Assembly (NCBI GenBank): GCA_902803585.1
Contig: CADCQO010000219.1
Span: 1 to 12,235 of the forward strand
Reading direction: 5' to 3'
From: an uncultured Ruminococcus sp.
GTDB taxonomy: Bacteria; Bacillota; Clostridia; Oscillospirales; Acutalibacteraceae
DNA length: 12,235 nt
Below, in pieces: positions 7,935-12,235 of this stretch (positions within the stretch are counted from its first letter, which is position 1; each line of letters begins with the position of its first letter). The position numbers were made by a program, and so were the translations under genes. Under the pieces are notes generated by a model. The model saw nothing but the letters and a program-made list of their open reading frames with translations. It did no database searches and was not told where the DNA came from.

Positions 7935-7963
7935 ATGATAGTACAAATCTGACCGGAAATCAA
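7935..7963 (-). promoter_or_regulatory. Candidate promoter of the STAS-phosphatase-PPTase operon
   Basis: On the minus strand TTGATT (7958-7963, 4 of 6 matches to -35) and TATCAT (7935-7940, 5 of 6 to -10) are separated by 17 nt. The start would be near 7928, leaving a leader of about 155 nt before the STAS ATG at 7772. That leader shows no conserved riboswitch I recognise. It is the best sigma-A-like match in the 355-nt gap between the cotJC remnant and the STAS gene, but use of an alternative sigma factor cannot be excluded. Confidence 0.5.
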
Positions 7964-8047
7964 GCACACACCCTGTATTTTTTGTAAAAACTCGCCTGAT
8001 ATCTGCTGCAGAAAGATTTCATCGCTGCGCGCCCGCCCTGAGTACAG

Positions 8048-8063
8048 AATACAGCGCTGTATT
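8048..8063. repeat. 16-bp perfect palindrome upstream of the STAS operon
   Basis: AATACAGCGCTGTATT reads identically on both strands. It lies between the cotJC terminator and the candidate STAS promoter, about 85 bp upstream of the -35 box. Its symmetry fits a binding site for a dimeric regulator, but no consensus was recognised and the distance is large for a simple repressor. Confidence 0.4.
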
Positions 8064-8076
8064 TTCCGCTCTGTCC

Positions 8077-8108
8077 AAAAAAGCCCGTCCGAATTTTTCC
8101 GGACAGGC
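8077..8108 (-). terminator. Rho-independent terminator of the cotJC remnant
   Basis: The stem pairs 8083-8091 with 8100-8108 (9 bp, GCCTGTCCG with CGGACGGGC including one T-G pair, 8-nt loop). On the minus strand it is followed immediately by six T residues (8077-8082). It begins about 20 nt past the remnant's stop codon. This is a textbook intrinsic terminator and shows that the STAS operon is a separate transcript. Confidence 0.9.
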
Positions 8109-8127
8109 CTTCTGTAAGAAAATCGCT

Positions 8128-8565
8128 TTACTTTTTGTCCTGACACTTGTCAAAGGACGGGTTGAACGCATAGAAATTTTTGCTGTCGAGCTTATCGGTT
8201 ACAATACGCAGCCCTTCACCGAAACGCTGATAATGAACAACTTCCCTTGCTCTCAAAAAACGAATGGCATCTCTTACATCATAGTCATCGCAGAATCTTA
8301 GAATATTGTCATAGGTTGTACGGGCTTTTTGTTCCGCCGCCAGATCTTCATGCAAATCTGTGACGATATCTCCCTTTACCTGCAGAGCAGCCGCCGTAAA
8401 CGGCATACCATTTGCACCAGAAGGATATACGCCGGTTGTATGGTCCACAAAATAGTCTTCAAATCCGTTTGCTTTGATTTCGTCCATCGTAAGGTTCCGT
8501 GTGAGCTGATAAACAATAGTGCCTACCATCTCCAGATGACCCAGTTCTTTCGTACCGCCAAGATA
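8128..8565 (-). pseudogene. cotJC: 5'-truncated cotJC-type manganese catalase (spore coat) remnant
   Basis: The preserved part matches the C-terminal two thirds of CotJC/manganese catalases: KELGHLEMVG..., YFVDHTTGVYP, DLAAEQKARTTYDNI, REVVHYQRFGEGL, and the C-terminal FYAFNPSFD. Candidate metal ligands kept are the E and H of ELGH, the E of AAEQKA and the H of VVHYQRF. Family members are usually about 190-200 residues (from memory). Here homology in this frame begins at GTKELGH, and a TGA stop (8566-8568) lies a few codons further upstream, so roughly the first 60 residues, including the first glutamate ligand, are missing. A short stretch reading KQIADI in the adjacent frame may be a trace of the segment before GTKELGH, which would add a small indel. 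The first in-frame ATG (8529) would give 133 residues but has no ribosome site. The cotJA/cotJB partners are absent. Most likely it is non-functional; a sequencing error cannot restore the whole N-terminus. Confidence 0.85.
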
Positions 8566-8669
8566 TCAGCAATCTGCTTTTTGACAACTTGTATTTCAGA
8601 AAAAAGCAGAATAGCATTGTAGTTATATACATATATTCAAAAAAAGTTAATGATTTTTCGGACACAATA

Positions 8670-8678
8670 TGATAGAAT
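8670..8678 (+). promoter_or_regulatory. Candidate extended -10 promoter of the NRPS gene
   Basis: TGATAGAAT (8670-8678) matches an extended -10 (TGN plus TAGAAT, 5 of 6). The -35 region about 17 nt upstream is poor. A start near 8685 would give a leader of about 60 nt before the NRPS ATG. A perfect TTGACA lies at 8581-8586, but no -10 sits at a workable distance from it. The spacer 8569-8744 is markedly AT-rich and holds no gene. Confidence 0.4.
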
Positions 8679-8744
8679 CAAAGAAACGATCTGTCGTACA
8701 GCGCATAAATATCTATCAAAACAAGGAAGCTGAGGAGGAAGAAT

Positions 8745-11700
8745 ATGCAAAGATATCCTTTATCAAAAACAGAATACGGTATCTATGCAGAACAGGTTCT
8801 GACAGGAAATACCGCCTACAATGTGTCGCTGAAAATCACTCTGAGCAATGAGATTGATCTGGAACGCCTGAAGAAGGCAATCGGCTCTGTACTCGATGCC
8901 CACTCTACCCTTAAAACCGGTTTTGCGGTCGATGAGAGCGGCAATCCCTACAAGTATATCCGTGACTGCACACTGGAAGTACAGACAATTGAAGACGATA
9001 CAGATCTGTATTCCCTTATCAAACCCTTTGATCTGCACAACGACATTCTTTTCCGCTGTTATATCATCAAATCATCAGGCGGAAACACACTGTTTTTTGA
9101 CATTCACCACATTATTTTTGACGGCACATCAATTGAACTCCTGATTGGTCAGCTTTGCCGTGCCTATGCCGGAGAACACATTGAGGCGGAAACGTACACC
9201 GCCGCTGATGCCGCACTTGAAGAAGCCGCACGTCTGCACACAGAGGAATATGAACAGGCAAAGTCGTACTATCTTGATGCCTTTGACGGCATTGATACTG
9301 ATTCCTCACTGTACATGGACAAAAACGACCGTGAACCGATCGCCAGACAGGTTGTTTACCCTCTTGAGAAAGTGGATTTTGAGAGCGTCAGAAGTTTTGC
9401 AAAGCACTGCGGCGTAAAGCTGAGCACAGTGTTCAGCGGTGCGTTTTCCTATCTGCTTTCCAAATATACGGGCAATGACCAAGCACTGTTTTCAACAATC
9501 TACAACGGCAGGGACAGCAGGTTTGCCAACAGTGTAGGTATGTTTGTCAAAACCTATCCCGTATATGCTGATTTTTCCGGCGATGACACTATCAGGGAAT
9601 TCCTGAAAAAACTTGATGCACAGATCACACTCAACCGCAAAAATGATTTGTACTCATATGCTGACTTCTGCGCCGATACCAAACTGAAACCCAGCGTTTT
9701 GTTTGGCTATCAAGGCAATCTGTATGAAAATAATGATTTTTTTGAATATGAACTGATTCCGTCAAATGATACAAGAGCCGACTTTGAACTGACTGTCAGA
9801 GGAAATCAGGGACGCTTTTTCGCTTATGCAGTGTACCGTCAGGATTTGTTTGACGATGAGATTGTACGCAATATGGCAGAAAGCTTCAACAAGATACTGT
9901 CAGAGCTGCTGCATAAGGAGAAGCTGAGCGAAATTGATATGCTGACAGATGCACAGCTAAAAGAGCTGGATAACTGCAACCATTCGGAGAGTGACTACGA
10001 AGTTACCGACATTGTTACCCTGTTCCGCCGTCAGGCAGAAAAGATGCCCGATCATACAGCAGTCGTCTATCTTGACCGCACATATACTTATAGGGAGCTC
10101 GACCGTCTGACAGAAAATACAGCGGCTTTTCTCCGGAAAAAGGGCATCGGCAGAAATCAGGTTGTGTCTGTATTGATTCCCCGCTGCGAATATATGGCGA
10201 TTGCTTCCTTCGGTATTCTGAAATCCGGTGCCGGCTATCAGCCGCTAGATCCCAGCTACCCTACGGAACGTCTGGAATTCATGATTCAGGACGCTGATGC
10301 ACAATACCTTATTGCCGACAGAAGTCTCATGGACAAAATCCCGCATTATCAGGGACCTGTACTCTATACTGACGAAATCCCCTCCCTTCCCGACAGTCCC
10401 AAAATAGATGAAAATCCTGCGCCGGACGATCTGTTTATCATGCTCTATACGTCCGGTTCCACCGGTATTCCGAAGGGTGTTATGCTCGAACACCGCAACC
10501 TGTGCAGTTTCTGCCACTGGTTTAGAATAGAAGAGAAACTTACGCCGGAAAGCCGTACAGCGGCCTATGCCAGCTACGGTTTTGATGCCTGCATGATGGA
10601 TCTGTATCCGACACTGACGACAGGTGCTGCTGTCTATATCATTGACGAAAGTATCCGTCTTGATCTGCTCGCCATCAACCGCTATTTTGAAGAAAACAAG
10701 ATTACGAACAGCTTTATGACCACACAGGTAGGCAGACAGTACGCCGAACTCTTCCCCGATGCGTCTTATCCCCATATTCTGGCGGTCGGCGGCGAAAAGC
10801 TCGTGCCGGTCGAACCTCCCACCGGATACCGTTTCCTTAACGCCTACGGCCCCACAGAATGCACTATCTTCACTCACAGCTTCTGGGTAGACAAGCTCTA
10901 TGAACGAGTGCCGATCGGCAAAACTCTGTTCAACATGAAAAACTATATCATAGATAAAAATGGCCGGCGGGTGCCGATGGGCGTTCCCGGTGAACTGGTA
11001 CTGGCGGGTCATCAGGTCGGCAGAGGATACCTTAACCGTCCCGAACAGAATGCCAAAGCCTTTATCTGCAATCCCTTCTCTGATGAGGCAGGCTATGAAA
11101 GAGCCTACCTTACCGGTGATATCGCACGTTTGCGCAGTGACGGCAGTGTGGATTTCATCGGACGGAATGACGATCAGGTGAAAATCAGAGGCTTCCGCAT
11201 TGAGCTGAGCGAGGTAGAGAGCATTATCCGCAAATTTTCCAATATTAAAGATGCGACTGTACAGGCATTTGATGAAGAAAGCGGCGGAAAATACATTGCC
11301 GCTTACGTTGTTTCGGACGAAACAGTTGACACAGAAGCGCTGGCGGAGTTTATCAGGCAGGAAAAGCCCCCGTATATGGTGCCCGCTGTAACAATACAGA
11401 TTGACCGTATCCCGCTGAACCAGAATCAGAAAGTCAATAAAAAGGCGCTTCCTCAGCCACAGATAACAACCCGTGAAAAAGATGAGGAACACCGTCCTGC
11501 CGCCCCGCTGAACGTGCTGGAACAGGGAATCAAGGACATTGTGTCCGAAATCGTCAGGACAACGGATTTCGGTATTACAGACTCCTTTGCAGATCTGGGA
11601 CTGACCTCTATCTCCAGTATCCGTCTGGCGATGCTGATTTATCAAAAATACAATGTGCAGATTGATGTCCGCAGTCTGGTTTCAAACGGTTGTATCCAGA

Positions 11701-12235
11701 GCGTAGAAAATGATATTCTGTCAGCACTTCTGGCGCAGGACAGTGAAAACACAGAAGAAACAGTACAAACCAGTCCTGAAGCACAGTCATGCCGCCTGAG
11801 CTTTGCACAGCAGGGCGTGTATGCCGAATGTATGATGGATCCGGAATCGGTGCGCTACAATATTCCCTATCTGCTGAGGTTCCCCGCAGAAATTAGTGCA
11901 GAGCAGCTGAAAAATGCCGTTCTCAGAGTTATCGAGGCTCACCCGTATGTTCTTTGCCGTTTTGTGGCAGACAGTGACAGCGAAATCATTCAGGAACCCA
12001 TTCCCGACTGTACACTTGATATTCCTGTTTCACAAATGACGGCAGAGGAACTGGAATCGTATAAAAGCAGATTTGTGCGTCCGTTCCGGCTTGACAAGGG
12101 CCCCTGCCTCAGATTTGAGATTGTAAAAACAGACGAGCTTGTTCTGCTGGCCGATATGCACCATCTGATCAGTGACGGTGCGTCTGTTGATATCTTCTTC
12201 GGACAGCTTTGTCAGGCACTTGACGGAACAGAACC
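8745..12235 (+). CDS. Nonribosomal peptide synthetase, C-A-T-C..., C-terminus cut by window edge
   Basis: The frame is open for 1163 codons from the ATG at 8745 (AGGAGG at 8733-8738, 6-nt spacing) to the right edge. Domains seen: condensation C1 at about 1-425 with HHIIFDG at 121-127 (HHxxxDG intact); adenylation at about 440-905 with YTYREL, YTSGSTGIPKG at 568-578, FDACMMD at 613-619, AYGPTE at 700-705, YLTGD at 788-792, a GRNDDQVKIRGFRIE core and the A10 region LNQNQKVNKK with K896; a carrier domain with DLGLTS, phosphopantetheine site S955; and C2 from about 1016 with HHLISDG at 1139-1145, incomplete. Reading the A-domain pocket against PheA gives D-A-M-F-A-G-A-I-F-K; this suggests an ordinary alpha-amino acid in a hydrophobic pocket, but the substrate is not assignable. 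C1 at the very N-terminus implies either an N-acylating starter C domain or docking with another synthetase. It is divergent from the cotJC remnant and 3.3 kb from the PPTase gene. Confidence 0.95.
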   Translation, partial: MQRYPLSKTEYGIYAEQVLTGNTAYNVSLKITLSNEIDLERLKKAIGSVLDAHSTLKTGFAVDESGNPYKYIRDCTLEVQTIEDDTDLYSLIKPFDLHNDILFRCYIIKSSGGNTLFFDIHHIIFDGTSIELLIGQLCRAYAGEHIEAETYTAADAALEEAARLHTEEYEQAKSYYLDAFDGIDTDSSLYMDKNDREPIARQVVYPLEKVDFESVRSFAKHCGVKLSTVFSGAFSYLLSKYTGNDQALFSTIYNGRDSRFANSVGMFVKTYPVYADFSGDDTIREFLKKLDAQITLNRKNDLYSYADFCADTKLKPSVLFGYQGNLYENNDFFEYELIPSNDTRADFELTVRGNQGRFFAYAVYRQDLFDDEIVRNMAESFNKILSELLHKEKLSEIDMLTDAQLKELDNCNHSESDYEVTDIVTLFRRQAEKMPDHTAVVYLDRTYTYRELDRLTENTAAFLRKKGIGRNQVVSVLIPRCEYMAIASFGILKSGAGYQPLDPSYPTERLEFMIQDADAQYLIADRSLMDKIPHYQGPVLYTDEIPSLPDSPKIDENPAPDDLFIMLYTSGSTGIPKGVMLEHRNLCSFCHWFRIEEKLTPESRTAAYASYGFDACMMDLYPTLTTGAAVYIIDESIRLDLLAINRYFEENKITNSFMTTQVGRQYAELFPDASYPHILAVGGEKLVPVEPPTGYRFLNAYGPTECTIFTHSFWVDKLYERVPIGKTLFNMKNYIIDKNGRRVPMGVPGELVLAGHQVGRGYLNRPEQNAKAFICNPFSDEAGYERAYLTGDIARLRSDGSVDFIGRNDDQVKIRGFRIELSEVESIIRKFSNIKDATVQAFDEESGGKYIAAYVVSDETVDTEALAEFIRQEKPPYMVPAVTIQIDRIPLNQNQKVNKKALPQPQITTREKDEEHRPAAPLNVLEQGIKDIVSEIVRTTDFGITDSFADLGLTSISSIRLAMLIYQKYNVQIDVRSLVSNGCIQSVENDILSALLAQDSENTEETVQTSPEAQSCRLSFAQQGVYAECMMDPESVRYNIPYLLRFPAEISAEQLKNAVLRVIEAHPYVLCRFVADSDSEIIQEPIPDCTLDIPVSQMTAEELESYKSRFVRPFRLDKGPCLRFEIVKTDELVLLADMHHLISDGASVDIFFGQLCQALDGTE

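Noticed and set aside
7853..8146. 97-codon minus-strand frame covering the gap before the STAS gene
   Set aside because: It runs through the intrinsic terminator (8077-8108) and the candidate promoter (7935-7963), has no ribosome site and shows no family resemblance.
8581..8586. Perfect TTGACA on the plus strand upstream of the NRPS
   Set aside because: No -10-like hexamer lies 16-18 nt downstream (that position reads AAGCAG), so it is not called as a promoter.
8459..8665. 68-codon minus-strand frame across the cotJC break point
   Set aside because: It is out of frame with the conserved catalase residues and shows no catalase similarity upstream, so it is not the missing N-terminus.
8669..8851. 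60-codon plus-strand frame at the NRPS start
   Set aside because: It overlaps the NRPS start in another frame. The AGGAGG at 8733-8738 points to the ATG at 8745.
10245..11645. 466-codon open frame on the minus strand
   Set aside because: It lies entirely antisense to the adenylation and carrier domains of the NRPS, whose motifs are intact. The translation is Cys/His/Phe-rich with no recognisable motif and the frame has no ribosome site. It is a mirror of the codon bias of the real gene.
1..12235. CRISPR arrays, tRNA or rRNA genes, insertion sequences
   Set aside because: No regularly spaced direct repeats, tRNA-like cloverleaf, rRNA segment, transposase gene or terminal inverted repeats were recognised on either strand.

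Overview
The window looks like a chromosomal segment of a low-to-moderate GC, spore-lineage Firmicute, most likely a Clostridia member of the Ruminococcus/Oscillospiraceae type. The evidence is AAGGAG/AGGAGG ribosome binding sites, sigma-A-like promoters, a cotJC-type spore-coat manganese catalase remnant, a STAS/SpoIIE-type partner-switching module and a gut-Clostridia-style NRPS. This assignment is an inference from gene content; no species-level marker was seen.

Left part (1-4627, all minus strand): a two-gene unit reads leftward from a near-perfect sigma-A promoter (4600-4627). The first gene encodes a secreted or membrane-anchored von Willebrand A (VWA) protein with an intact MIDAS metal site, about 400 residues of beta-rich extracellular sequence, one C-terminal membrane span and a basic 105-residue cytoplasmic tail. 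After a 124-nt gap with two hairpins comes a large FtsZ/tubulin-superfamily protein with the GGGTGSG signature, which runs off the left edge. A tubulin-like protein next to a VWA protein recalls the FtsZ-like/VWA membrane-remodelling systems proposed by comparative genomics. It is the best candidate here for a poorly described system.

Middle part (4778-7963, minus strand): three genes are locked together by two 4-nt ATGA overlaps. They are a STAS anti-sigma-factor antagonist, a membrane sensor carrying HAMP, a SpoIIE/PP2C phosphatase and an RsbW-like ATPase in one polypeptide, and an Sfp-type 4'-phosphopantetheinyl transferase (PPTase). The unit has a plausible promoter (7935-7963), a terminator-like hairpin (4778-4811) and an upstream 16-bp perfect palindrome (8048-8063). 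The phosphatase/kinase probably sets the phosphorylation state of the STAS protein, and the PPTase rides on the same transcript.

Right part (8077-12235): a 5'-truncated cotJC remnant (minus) with its own strong terminator lies next to a divergent NRPS gene (plus). The NRPS begins directly with a condensation domain, then adenylation, carrier and a second condensation domain, and continues past the right edge. The PPTase is the obvious candidate to activate its carrier domain. The broken cotJC and AT-rich spacer mark a likely recombination junction where the NRPS locus was joined to older chromosome.
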